DNA from: Hyphomonadaceae bacterium
GTDB taxonomy: Bacteria > Pseudomonadota > Alphaproteobacteria > Caulobacterales > Hyphomonadaceae
Direction: 5' to 3'
Assembly: GCA_022844345.1 (NCBI GenBank)
Contig: JALHLU010000006.1
Span: forward strand, 124,001 to 188,000
DNA length: 64,000 nucleotides
The position numbers were made by a program, and so were the translations under genes. Of the stretch, positions 54,385-62,955 are shown piece after piece; the stretch's first letter is position 1; every line of letters begins with the position of its first letter. The notes beneath the pieces were generated by a model, which saw nothing but the letters and a program-made list of their open reading frames with translations, did not search any database and was not told the origin of the DNA.

Positions 54385-55845
54385 ATGCTGTTCCACACCC
54401 ACCTTTTCATTTTCGGCTTCCTGCCGGTGACGCTGGCGGCGTTCTTCATCGCCGCGAAGGTGAACAGGCGCCTGCCGATCTTCGTGCTGATCGCGGCCTC
54501 TCTGATCTTCTACGCCTACTGGATGCCGGAAGTGACGCTGCTGCTACTGGGCAGCATCGTGTTCAACTATCTCGCCGGCCTGTTTCTGCAGAGCGACCGC
54601 CCGAAAGCGATCCGGCGCCTTGGCATCATCGCCGCCATCACGGTCGATCTCGGCCTGCTCGCTTACTTCAAATATGCGGGCTTCTTCACAGAGACGCTGC
54701 ACGCCGTCACCGGCTTCGGCCCCGGCCCGCTCGACATCATCCTGCCGATCGGCATCTCGTTCTACACCTTCACACAGATCGCCTACCTGGTGGACTCGTA
54801 CAAGGGCGAGGTGAAGGAGAAGTCCTTCTCCTCCTACGTCCTGTTCGTCACCTTCTTCCCGCACCTGATCGCGGGCCCGGTGCTCCATCATAAAGAGATG
54901 ATGCCGCAGTTCGCGGACCCGAACACATACCGCTTCAACTGGCTGCGCATCACGCTCGGCGCGCTGCTGTTCGCCATCGGCCTCTGGAAGAAGGTCGTCT
55001 TCGCCGACACCATGGCGCCGTGGGCGAACGAGGCCTTCAATGCGGCTGACGCGGGCGTGGTCCCCGAATTCTACACCGCCTGGGGCGGCTCGCTCGCCTA
55101 CACGCTACAGATCTATTTCGACTTCTCCGGCTATTCCGACATGGCCGTCGGCCTTGGACTGATGTTCGGCATCATCCTGCCGATCAACTTCGACTCGCCC
55201 TACCGCTCGCTGTCGATCGTCGACTTCTGGCGCCGCTGGCACATGACGCTGTCGCGCTTCCTGCGCGATTATCTCTACATCCCGCTGGGCGGAAACCGTA
55301 ACGGCGACGTTTCGCGCTATCGCAACCTCTTCCTCACCATGCTGCTCGGCGGCCTGTGGCATGGCGCAAGCTGGCTGTTCGTCGTCTGGGGCGCGCTCCA
55401 CGGCCTCTACCTCATCATCGCCCACCTCTGGGGCCAGGCCGGCCTCAGCCTGCAGCGCTTCGTCGGCAAGACGGCCGCGCCCTTCGCCGGCTGGGCGCTC
55501 ACCATGTTCGCCGTCATCATCGCCTGGGTCTTCTTCCGCGCCACCACCATCACCGGCGCCGGCGACATGCTGGGCGGCATGGCCGGCATGAACGGCGCTG
55601 ATCCTGCCGTGCTGATGAACTTCCTCGCCGACCCGCGCCTCTGGGGCGTCGGCTCGCCCATCATCGTGATGCTGGCGGCCGTCCTCCTGCCCAACTCGAT
55701 GTGGGTGGTGCGCCAGGCCGAACGCTTCCTCACCGGCAACAAGCGTGCAGCCATCCTCGGGGGCGGCCTCCTCACGGGCGCAGCCGCCTTCGTCGGACTC
55801 ATCTTCATCGGAGCGCAGAATGAGTTCCTCTACTTCCAGTTCTAA
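54385..55845 (+). CDS. MBOAT-family O-acyltransferase (AlgI-like)
   Basis: YFDFSGYSDMAVGLGLMFGIILPINFDSPYRSLSIVDFWRRWHMTLSRFLRDYLYIPLGGNRNG; GGLWHGASW. Confidence 0.95.
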   Translation: MLFHTHLFIFGFLPVTLAAFFIAAKVNRRLPIFVLIAASLIFYAYWMPEVTLLLLGSIVFNYLAGLFLQSDRPKAIRRLGIIAAITVDLGLLAYFKYAGFFTETLHAVTGFGPGPLDIILPIGISFYTFTQIAYLVDSYKGEVKEKSFSSYVLFVTFFPHLIAGPVLHHKEMMPQFADPNTYRFNWLRITLGALLFAIGLWKKVVFADTMAPWANEAFNAADAGVVPEFYTAWGGSLAYTLQIYFDFSGYSDMAVGLGLMFGIILPINFDSPYRSLSIVDFWRRWHMTLSRFLRDYLYIPLGGNRNGDVSRYRNLFLTMLLGGLWHGASWLFVVWGALHGLYLIIAHLWGQAGLSLQRFVGKTAAPFAGWALTMFAVIIAWVFFRATTITGAGDMLGGMAGMNGADPAVLMNFLADPRLWGVGSPIIVMLAAVLLPNSMWVVRQAERFLTGNKRAAILGGGLLTGAAAFVGLIFIGAQNEFLYFQF

Positions 55846-56992
55846 GGCTGGCAGTTCCGACGCCCGCGCCGCGGAAGACCTGGGCGGCGGCGACGACGCT
55901 GTCTCCGGCAAGCGCGGCGGCAAGGGCTCGCGCCTGTTCCTCATCAGCATGGCGGCTGGCCTGATCGCTTCGGCCGGCATCGCCACCGCGCTGCCCGAAA
56001 GCTGGGTCCACACCCCGCCCGAATTCGGCATGGCCGAAGCCTTCGAGGATCACGTCACCGCCGCCTGCGCCGCCAAGGCGGCCCCCGATCTCCTCATCAT
56101 CGGCGATTCCCGCGCCGTAGCGGGTCTCTCCGCACAGGACATCGGCAAATCCGGCATCAGCGTCGAGAAATTCGCGCTCGGCGGCTCGGGCATCTTCACC
56201 GGCTGGGCCGTACTCGACCGGCTCGTCGATTGCGGGGTCCGCCCGAAATCCGTCGTCATGGCCTATGGCTCGGTCCATGTGCTCGACACCGGCGCGATGA
56301 TGGACCGCACGACCAATTACGACCTCCTGAAAGGCCCGCGCGCCAGCCATGCCTTCGCCATGGCGTCGGAGTGGGAAGAGAGTGTGTTCCGCCGCCTCGC
56401 CTACAAGGCCATGTCGATCGCAGGCCCCGAGATCACCGGGGTCGATCTCGTGCTGCTGCAGCCCGCTCTCAGGAACATCCTCGAAAAGCCGCCCACTGCG
56501 ATCGGCAATCATCTCGGCAACGAAGCCGAGCGCGGCCGCTTCCTCACGCAAGGCGGCGACCGCTTCTACGGCCAGGCCAACGGCACGTCCGAGCTGCCCG
56601 ATGAAAGGATCTATGCCGCCGACAAGGCCGTGCCGCGCATCAACCGCGAGGCTTCCACCGCCATTGCAGACCTCGGCCGCATGCACGGCTTCAATGTTGT
56701 CTTCTACTTCCTGCCGATCAGCGAAACGGCGCTAGCGAAACTGCCGCCGGAACTGTTCAAGACTGTAGAGGCCTTCCGCCAGGAGCTGGAGCCGATGGGC
56801 ATCCGTCCGCTGAATGCTGTGTGGACGCTGCCCGACGCCGATTTCGGCGACCCCAGCCATGTCAACGCGCGCGGCCGCGCGCGCGTGACCGAAGACTTCC
56901 TAGCGCGCTTCGCCGCTGGCGATCTGGCGCTCGGCGGACGCGCCGGCGAGCCGGACGACGGAGTAACCCTCTCGGCTCAGGAAGGCGAGTAG
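55820..56992 (+). CDS. SGNH-like membrane-anchored protein, partner of the MBOAT
   Basis: N-terminal TM then DLLIIGDSRAVAGLSAQDI (GDSR block); GDPSHVNARGRARVTEDF near C-terminus; overlaps MBOAT end by 26 nt. Confidence 0.75.
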   Translation: MSSSTSSSKAGSSDARAAEDLGGGDDAVSGKRGGKGSRLFLISMAAGLIASAGIATALPESWVHTPPEFGMAEAFEDHVTAACAAKAAPDLLIIGDSRAVAGLSAQDIGKSGISVEKFALGGSGIFTGWAVLDRLVDCGVRPKSVVMAYGSVHVLDTGAMMDRTTNYDLLKGPRASHAFAMASEWEESVFRRLAYKAMSIAGPEITGVDLVLLQPALRNILEKPPTAIGNHLGNEAERGRFLTQGGDRFYGQANGTSELPDERIYAADKAVPRINREASTAIADLGRMHGFNVVFYFLPISETALAKLPPELFKTVEAFRQELEPMGIRPLNAVWTLPDADFGDPSHVNARGRARVTEDFLARFAAGDLALGGRAGEPDDGVTLSAQEGE

Positions 56993-57670
56993 GTCAGGCA
57001 ATAGCCGCACGGTGTTCGGCTGGTTGTCGTGCAGCAGGATGATGCCGCCGCCCTTCTCTTCCAGCTGATCCTTCAGGCGCGCCAACGTCTGCGCCGGCGC
57101 ATCGCCCGCCCAGTCGCGGGGATCGATGTCGGCGGCGACGGCGGCCAGGCCGTTGGCATTCACCCACGCCAGCAGCTCAGGCGTCGTGCGCAACAGCGGA
57201 AAGCGGAAGAGGTTCGCATCTACACCTGCCGACTTGAGGGGCCTGAACCCCTCCGCAATATCGCGGACCGCAACCTCAAATGGTTCCTGAGTGAGATCGA
57301 CATGACGGGTCGAATGCCCACCGAGGGTGTGGCCCTCGGCCAGCTCGCGCTTCACCAGATCGAGATGGTCGGCCACCTGCCCACCCAGCACGAAGAAGGT
57401 CGCCGGCACACAGGCCTTGCGGAGTATGTCGAGAATGACAGGCGTCGTCCGGGGATCGGGGCCGTCATCGAAGGTCAGCACGACTTCCCGGTCGCGCAGG
57501 CCGAGGTCTGCAAAACCAGGCGCGGCCCCGCCGACATTCTGGCCGGCCGCAAGTTCGATCGTACGATCCGCCTCGTCACAGCTGAAAGCGAAGGCCGCGC
57601 CCGGCAGCATCCCCGCGGCGGCAAGGCATGCCGCTGCGCTCAGTGCACTTCGTCCCCACCATCGGCGCAT
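56900..57670 (-). CDS. Polysaccharide deacetylase (NodB homology)
   Basis: LRDREVVLTFDDGPDPRTTPVILDIL; GHTLGGHSTRHVDLT; HDNQPNTV; signal peptide. Confidence 0.93.
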   Translation of the reverse strand: MRRWWGRSALSAAACLAAAGMLPGAAFAFSCDEADRTIELAAGQNVGGAAPGFADLGLRDREVVLTFDDGPDPRTTPVILDILRKACVPATFFVLGGQVADHLDLVKRELAEGHTLGGHSTRHVDLTQEPFEVAVRDIAEGFRPLKSAGVDANLFRFPLLRTTPELLAWVNANGLAAVAADIDPRDWAGDAPAQTLARLKDQLEEKGGGIILLHDNQPNTVRLLPDLLAFLSREGYSVVRLAGASAERQIASGEAR

Positions 57671-57792
57671 GACCGTCCCACCCGATGCGCCCCCCGGCAG
57701 GACGCTTGCTGTGCAGCAAGCAGACGGTGACACGCGACAGGGGCCGCGCCAACAACGCTCGCCACATGCGGGAAGAGTAAGAGAGCCGCGCT

Positions 57793-58902
57793 CTAAGCGG
57801 TTATTCCGCCAAGCCCGCCGTTAAGCATGAGCAGGTAACGCTGAGCGATGATATCGACGAAGTGCGGGTCCTGCAGTTTCGCCGGGTTCATGCGCTGGTT
57901 GATCGCCTTCTCCTGCGCTTCCATCGACTGGATCGCGATCTGCTTGGGAATATTGAAGGCGGTGGTGATCACTTCGCGGCCAAGGGGAGAGCCCAAGATG
58001 TCGATCGCATCGTCGAGACCTGCGGCGACCTGCTTGAACAGCACCGCCGACCCAAGTCCGGGCAGCTGCGCGTCCAGCATGTCGAGACGTTTTTCCGCAA
58101 GATAGTTGCGGCTGACTTCGTCGATTGCATCGGCGAAGTAAGGCTCCGCGCTCCAGTCGCTGGCCGTGGTCTCGCCGTCATTGGTCAGCGTTCCCGACAA
58201 GGCCTCGCCGTTGAGCGTGCCTGTTAGGATGCTGGTGCGGAGTTCGTCCGTGCTGTCGCGCCACAGCAGGTTGAGCTCAATGTCCTCGCCATCGACAGTG
58301 ATTGGCACCGCGACGCCATCGACCTCTGCCTGCCATGTGCCCGCAGACTTCTTGATCTCGAGAAGCGCTTCGATGCTCTCGCCTTCCCGCTCGATTGCGA
58401 TACGCCAGCGGCCAGCCATGCCGTCCATTTTCGGCGACAGGCGGTCAATACCAAACTCGGCGATGTTGTAGTTCTTCACCGTGTCGTACCAGGCGCCGTT
58501 GATGCTCGCGAGCTTTGCGGCCTGCGAGGAACCGTCGGTCGGGTCCGACGCCAGCACCTTCTTTGCCATGCCGGTATAGTCCGCGAACGCCTTCAGCCCG
58601 TTGGCGGTCATGAACACACGGCGCGCCACAGGATCTTCCAGCACATCGTCCAGCGACTTGGCGCTCTTCACGACCTTCTCGTAGCGGGCGAGGTCCCTCT
58701 GTATCTGCGGATCCTTCCGCACCTGCTCGATCTGCTTGGCTTCGTTCTTTTCGGCGTTGGTGAGAGCAGCCTTGATGGAACCGGCGCTGACAGTGGGGGA
58801 GCCTGTGGAACTTCCGCCGCTGGTCAGCATCGACAGGGTCGACCCGCTCGAGCCGGAACTCGTGCCGAACAGCATGCCCACAACGGAAAGCGACAGCGCC
58901 AT
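57793..58902 (-). CDS. DUF1217 flagellar-type protein with internal inserted domain
   Basis: C-terminal YLAEKRLDMLDAQLPGLGSAVLFK...LGSPLGREVITTAFNIPKQIAIQSMEAQEKAINQRMNPAKLQDPHFVDIIAQRYL; N-terminal half also DUF1217-like. Confidence 0.75.
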   Translation of the reverse strand: MALSLSVVGMLFGTSSGSSGSTLSMLTSGGSSTGSPTVSAGSIKAALTNAEKNEAKQIEQVRKDPQIQRDLARYEKVVKSAKSLDDVLEDPVARRVFMTANGLKAFADYTGMAKKVLASDPTDGSSQAAKLASINGAWYDTVKNYNIAEFGIDRLSPKMDGMAGRWRIAIEREGESIEALLEIKKSAGTWQAEVDGVAVPITVDGEDIELNLLWRDSTDELRTSILTGTLNGEALSGTLTNDGETTASDWSAEPYFADAIDEVSRNYLAEKRLDMLDAQLPGLGSAVLFKQVAAGLDDAIDILGSPLGREVITTAFNIPKQIAIQSMEAQEKAINQRMNPAKLQDPHFVDIIAQRYLLMLNGGLGGITA

Positions 58903-58925
58903 TTCCGCATGGTGACAGAACACGT

Positions 58926-58940
58926 TTAACTGCTGATTAA
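58926..58940. promoter_or_regulatory. CtrA-type binding site TTAA-N7-TTAAC
   Basis: TTAACTGCTGATTAAC, exact spacing, 24 nt upstream of the DUF1217 start. Confidence 0.6.
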
Positions 58941-59090
58941 CCCGGCGGCCCTGCCCGCTACCGTACGCATGCGGAACGAAATTTGGCGGCTGCTGGAACA
59001 GGGGTCATGGCGGACCGTTGGTTATGGCGCGCCATGGCGCGATGTTATGAACCGAGCCATCCATAGGCTGAACCGACAGGAGCTGGACCC

Positions 59091-59384
59091 ATGTGGCCAT
59101 TCAAATCCAAACGCCGCCAGGCCGTCGTCGTGTTCCATATCGACCAGGACGGCATCGCCCGCGGCGCCTACTTTCGCGGCGACGCCGACGTGCTGATAAT
59201 CGATGAGCGTGATCCCCGGAACCTTGTCCATAGCATGCGCGAGGAAACTCCGGCGGTGGAACTGCGCCGCAAGTTCGGCAGGCGGGCGCTGGGGCGCATG
59301 CTCGACAAGCCGAGCGACAAGACGCGCAAGACGACGCCGGTGCTCAACCTCCACTGGCGCGCAGACGGCGTCCACGCCGGCTGA
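59091..59384 (+). CDS. Hypothetical protein, 97 aa
   Basis: MWPFKSKRRQAVVVFHIDQDGIARGAYFRGDADVLIIDERDPRN. Confidence 0.55.
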   Translation: MWPFKSKRRQAVVVFHIDQDGIARGAYFRGDADVLIIDERDPRNLVHSMREETPAVELRRKFGRRALGRMLDKPSDKTRKTTPVLNLHWRADGVHAG

Positions 59385-59393
59385 GACGGCAGC

Positions 59394-61136
59394 CTACTCC
59401 GCAGCCGCCGGCGCCGGCATCGCAGCCTTCTTCTCCAGCGACTGCCGGTACATCTCGACAAAACACAGCGCGACCGCGAAGAAGCCCACCCACATGGCCA
59501 GGTGGAAGATGTCGGCAAAGCGCGCGGCCTGCGCCTCGAGCCCAAGATCCTTCACCGCGTCGACATACTCGCCAAGCCGCGGCCGGAAGATCACGCCGAT
59601 CAGCAGCGCCAGCGATCCGAACAGCGCATATTGAACCGCCGCATACCGCTTGTTGATGATGGATGAGAGCCAGACGACGTGAACCGCGCTGGCAAAGCCG
59701 CCAGCAAGGTTCTCCATCGCGATCACGACCGTCAGCTGGTTGATCTTCTCGCCCACCGTCACCGCGCTGAACACCGTCGCGCCGGTAGAATTCACCCAGC
59801 CGACAATGCCGCCGATCACCCAGTCGAGCAGCTGCCCCATACCCGTCACGCGCAGGAAATCGTTGGTCCACGCCGCGCCATAGGCAAGGTCCGCGTAAAG
59901 CAGGTTGGTTACCGCCGCGAGCACCGCGCCAACGATGAGCGCCCACATCCGGCCCATCAGCATGACGCCAAGCCCGCCCAGCGCGATGCCGCCCATCGTC
60001 ATCGCCACGCCGATCAGCTTCTGTGAAACCGCGACGTCCGAGTTCGAATTGCCGAGGATGCCGATATAGAAGGGCTGCGCGAACGAGCCCCACATCGAAT
60101 CCGCAATCCGGTAAGTCATCGCCAGCAGCAAGACCGGAATCGCCCACAGCCAGTAGCGCCGCACCAGGTCGGCCATCGGCGCCAGCACACGCTCGAACAG
60201 CGCATCGGTCAGCGACTTCGCCCGCATCGGCGCTTCCACGACGCCCGGCTTGCGCGCCAGCCAGAACGACACGCCCAGCGGCGCGCCAATGGTCAGCAGC
60301 AGCACCCACGGCGTCGCGGCATCGCGGAACACCGCAAACGAAGCCGACGGATTGGCGAGCGAATAGAACATGAAGCCAAGCAGCAGCGTGGCCGAGATTG
60401 CCCATCCGATGGCGACTGGAACGGCTGAACGCGAGCGGACCTTTCTCGTCTGCGGGTCCATCTCCGCTGTCGGCGCGGGCGGACGGAAGACGGGCTCCGG
60501 CGCGAACCAGGTGGCGGCCAGCGTCAGCAACATCATGATCGACAGGATGATCATGGTCGGCGGCCAGCCGGCGGCGGGGTCAGCCACCGTGCGCCACATG
60601 TCCGTCAGCAGCAGTGCGGCGGCGCCTGCAACCAGCGCCGCAAGCCGATAGCCCATCTGATACTGCACCGACATGCGATCGAGCATCTTGCCGTCGCTCG
60701 CCGTCTCGATGCGCCAGGCGTCGATCACGATGTCCTGGCTCGCCGATGCGAACGCCCCAAGCACACCCAGCACGGCGAACAGGATGATGTTCTCGCGCGG
60801 ATCGGTGAACGTCATGCCGAACAGGCAGACCACGATGGCGACCTGGCAGATCGCGATCCACGCCCGGCGGCGCCCAGCTGTGTTGGCGAAGGGCGGTACG
60901 ATCCAGTCGAACGCAGGCGCCCAGATGAATTTGAACGCGTAGAACAGCCCGATCCACGACAGCGCGCCAATTGCGCCGAATGACATCCCGGCATTCGTCA
61001 GCCAGACGCCAAGCGAACCCGACAGCAGGGCGAAAGGCAGCCCCGCCCCGAAGCCGAGCCCGTACATCACGTACTCGGCGCGTGTGCGCTTGTGTTTGCC
61101 CGATGCGGGCGGCGGCGCGAGTGCTTCCTCGATCAT
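59394..61136 (-). CDS. AmpG-like MFS transporter
   Basis: YGLGFGAGLPFALLSGSLGVWLTNAGMSFGAIGALSWIGLFYAFKFIWAPAFD; GAFASASQDIVIDAWRIE. Confidence 0.88.
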   Translation of the reverse strand: MIEEALAPPPASGKHKRTRAEYVMYGLGFGAGLPFALLSGSLGVWLTNAGMSFGAIGALSWIGLFYAFKFIWAPAFDWIVPPFANTAGRRRAWIAICQVAIVVCLFGMTFTDPRENIILFAVLGVLGAFASASQDIVIDAWRIETASDGKMLDRMSVQYQMGYRLAALVAGAAALLLTDMWRTVADPAAGWPPTMIILSIMMLLTLAATWFAPEPVFRPPAPTAEMDPQTRKVRSRSAVPVAIGWAISATLLLGFMFYSLANPSASFAVFRDAATPWVLLLTIGAPLGVSFWLARKPGVVEAPMRAKSLTDALFERVLAPMADLVRRYWLWAIPVLLLAMTYRIADSMWGSFAQPFYIGILGNSNSDVAVSQKLIGVAMTMGGIALGGLGVMLMGRMWALIVGAVLAAVTNLLYADLAYGAAWTNDFLRVTGMGQLLDWVIGGIVGWVNSTGATVFSAVTVGEKINQLTVVIAMENLAGGFASAVHVVWLSSIINKRYAAVQYALFGSLALLIGVIFRPRLGEYVDAVKDLGLEAQAARFADIFHLAMWVGFFAVALCFVEMYRQSLEKKAAMPAPAAAE

Positions 61137-62875
61137 TCCGCAGCCTGCTGTTTCCGCCGCGCCCAGCTCAGGGCGATCTCGCGCAGCCGCGGCGGATCGA
61201 TGGGCTTGGCCGCGAGTTGCGACACGCCGGCCGCCTTCGCCGTCGTTTCGAGATCGGGGTCGATATCAGCCGTCAACGCAATGATCGGCGTTTCAGCGGC
61301 AGGCCCGCCAAGCCGCCGGATGCGGCGTGTCGCCTCCAGCCCGTCCATCACCGGCATGCGGATATCCATGAAGATGACGGAATAGAGCGTTTCGCCCACT
61401 CTTTCCAGCGCCTCGGCGCCGGTTGCTGCAGTATCGACACGGAACCCCGCCGCCTTGAGCGCGCTGCGCGCCAGCAGGGCGTTCACCGCATTGTCGTCGG
61501 CAATCAGCACAACGCCGGCCTCCCCCGGCTTGACCGGCGCATCGCCCGGTTCCGCCTGCACCGCGCCGGCAAGCGTAAGTCCCACGCGTTCGATGATGGA
61601 GGCCGCGCGCAGCGGACGGATGAGATAGCCCGCACTGCCCATCTCGCGGAACTGCTCCAGCCGCGAACGATCTCCCGGCCGCAGCGCCACCAGCGTCCTG
61701 CGGCGGCGCGCGATCGCCTGGATCTGCGCTGGCGGCATCGCCGCATCAAGAATGACAAGGTCTGCATCGGCTGCATCCGCAACCAGCCGCGCGCCGCCCG
61801 GCGCGAGCGCGGTAATGCAGGCCAGCATCGACACCGGCGGCAGGTCCATCGCCACACGCAGCGGCCGTCCGCGCAACGTCTGCCGCGGCCGCCCCGGAGA
61901 CTGCGCCGCTGCCAGCGGCAGTTCCACGATGAACATCGCGCCCTGCCCGAAGGCGGATGTAAGGCTGATACGCCCGTTCATCGCATCGACCAGCCGCGCC
62001 ACAATCGCCAGCCCAAGCCCCACGCCGCCATCGCGCCGCGCATCGGCCGTGTTCACCTGGCTGAACGCTTCGAATAGTTTCGCCTTCGCATGCTCGGGCA
62101 CGCCAACGCCCGTATCGCGCACGACCAGTTCCAGCCCTTCTCCGTCTTGTCCCCTGCGGGCCTCGATCAGCACGCCGCCTTCGGACGTGAACTTGATCGC
62201 ATTGCCGGCAAGATTGAACAGGATCTGGCGCAGCCGCGAGGCGTCGCCCACAAGACGGCCGGCAAGTTCCGGATCGACGATTGCCGCAATATCAAGACCC
62301 GCCGCATGCGCGCGCGGCGCCAGCAATTCGGCGACATCCTGCACCAGGTCCGAGGGATCGAACGGCGTAGACTCCAGCGGAATATCTCCAGCCTCCATGC
62401 GCGAGAAATCGAGCACGTTGTTGAGGAGGTCGAGCAACCGCGCGCCCGACTTGCGGATGGCGCGCGCATAATCGCGCTGCGATGGCGTAAGCTCTGACTC
62501 TTCCAGCAGCGCCGCCATGCCGAGAATGCCATTCAGCGGCGTGCGTATCTCGTGGCTCACCGCCGCTGTGAAACGATGCGCCGCATCGGGCGCCTCGTTG
62601 ACGTCCGCCGTCGCCAGCCTCAGCCCGCCAACCGGCGCCGACACGCGCCAGCGCCGCCCGGCCTTGTCCACGATCTGCGAGGCGATCGGCGCCGCCGGCA
62701 GCTCGAAGGGCGCGCGCATGCCTTCGATGAAACCCGACAGCGGGCTTGCGCCTGCAATGCGCCCGCCGGGATCAACCACCAGCGCCATGCCCGGCCAGCC
62801 GCGCGCAACTGCGGCCAACGCCGCCTGCGCGCTTTCGCCTGAAATTCCATCGTCGCGGAGTGTGTTGGGCATCGC
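61133..62875 (-). CDS. Hybrid sensor histidine kinase
   Basis: AVSHEIRTPLNGILGMAALLEES H-box; GDASRLRQILFNLAGNAIKFT; C-terminal REC VIFMDIRMPVMDGLEATRRIR. Confidence 0.93.
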   Translation of the reverse strand, partial: AMPNTLRDDGISGESAQAALAAVARGWPGMALVVDPGGRIAGASPLSGFIEGMRAPFELPAAPIASQIVDKAGRRWRVSAPVGGLRLATADVNEAPDAAHRFTAAVSHEIRTPLNGILGMAALLEESELTPSQRDYARAIRKSGARLLDLLNNVLDFSRMEAGDIPLESTPFDPSDLVQDVAELLAPRAHAAGLDIAAIVDPELAGRLVGDASRLRQILFNLAGNAIKFTSEGGVLIEARRGQDGEGLELVVRDTGVGVPEHAKAKLFEAFSQVNTADARRDGGVGLGLAIVARLVDAMNGRISLTSAFGQGAMFIVELPLAAAQSPGRPRQTLRGRPLRVAMDLPPVSMLACITALAPGGARLVADAADADLVILDAAMPPAQIQAIARRRRTLVALRPGDRSRLEQFREMGSAGYLIRPLRAASIIERVGLTLAGAVQAEPGDAPVKPGEAGVVLIADDNAVNALLARSALKAAGFRVDTAATGAEALERVGETLYSVIFMDIRMPVMDGLEATRRIRRLGGPAAETPIIALTADIDPDLETTAKAAGVSQLAAKPIDPPRLREIALSWARRKQQAAE

Positions 62876-62924
62876 GCGAAAGTGGACGCCCGGGCTCACC
62901 AAGCGATTAACGCGCCCCCGAGAC

Positions 62925-62950
62925 AGACCCCTACCTGTCCTCCCCCCGCG
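62925..62950. repeat. Decayed half-copy of the AGACCCCCACCTGTCCGCCCCC element
   Basis: AGACCCCTACCTGTCCTCCCCCCGCG; no right arm. Confidence 0.5.
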
Positions 62951-62955
62951 CCGAT

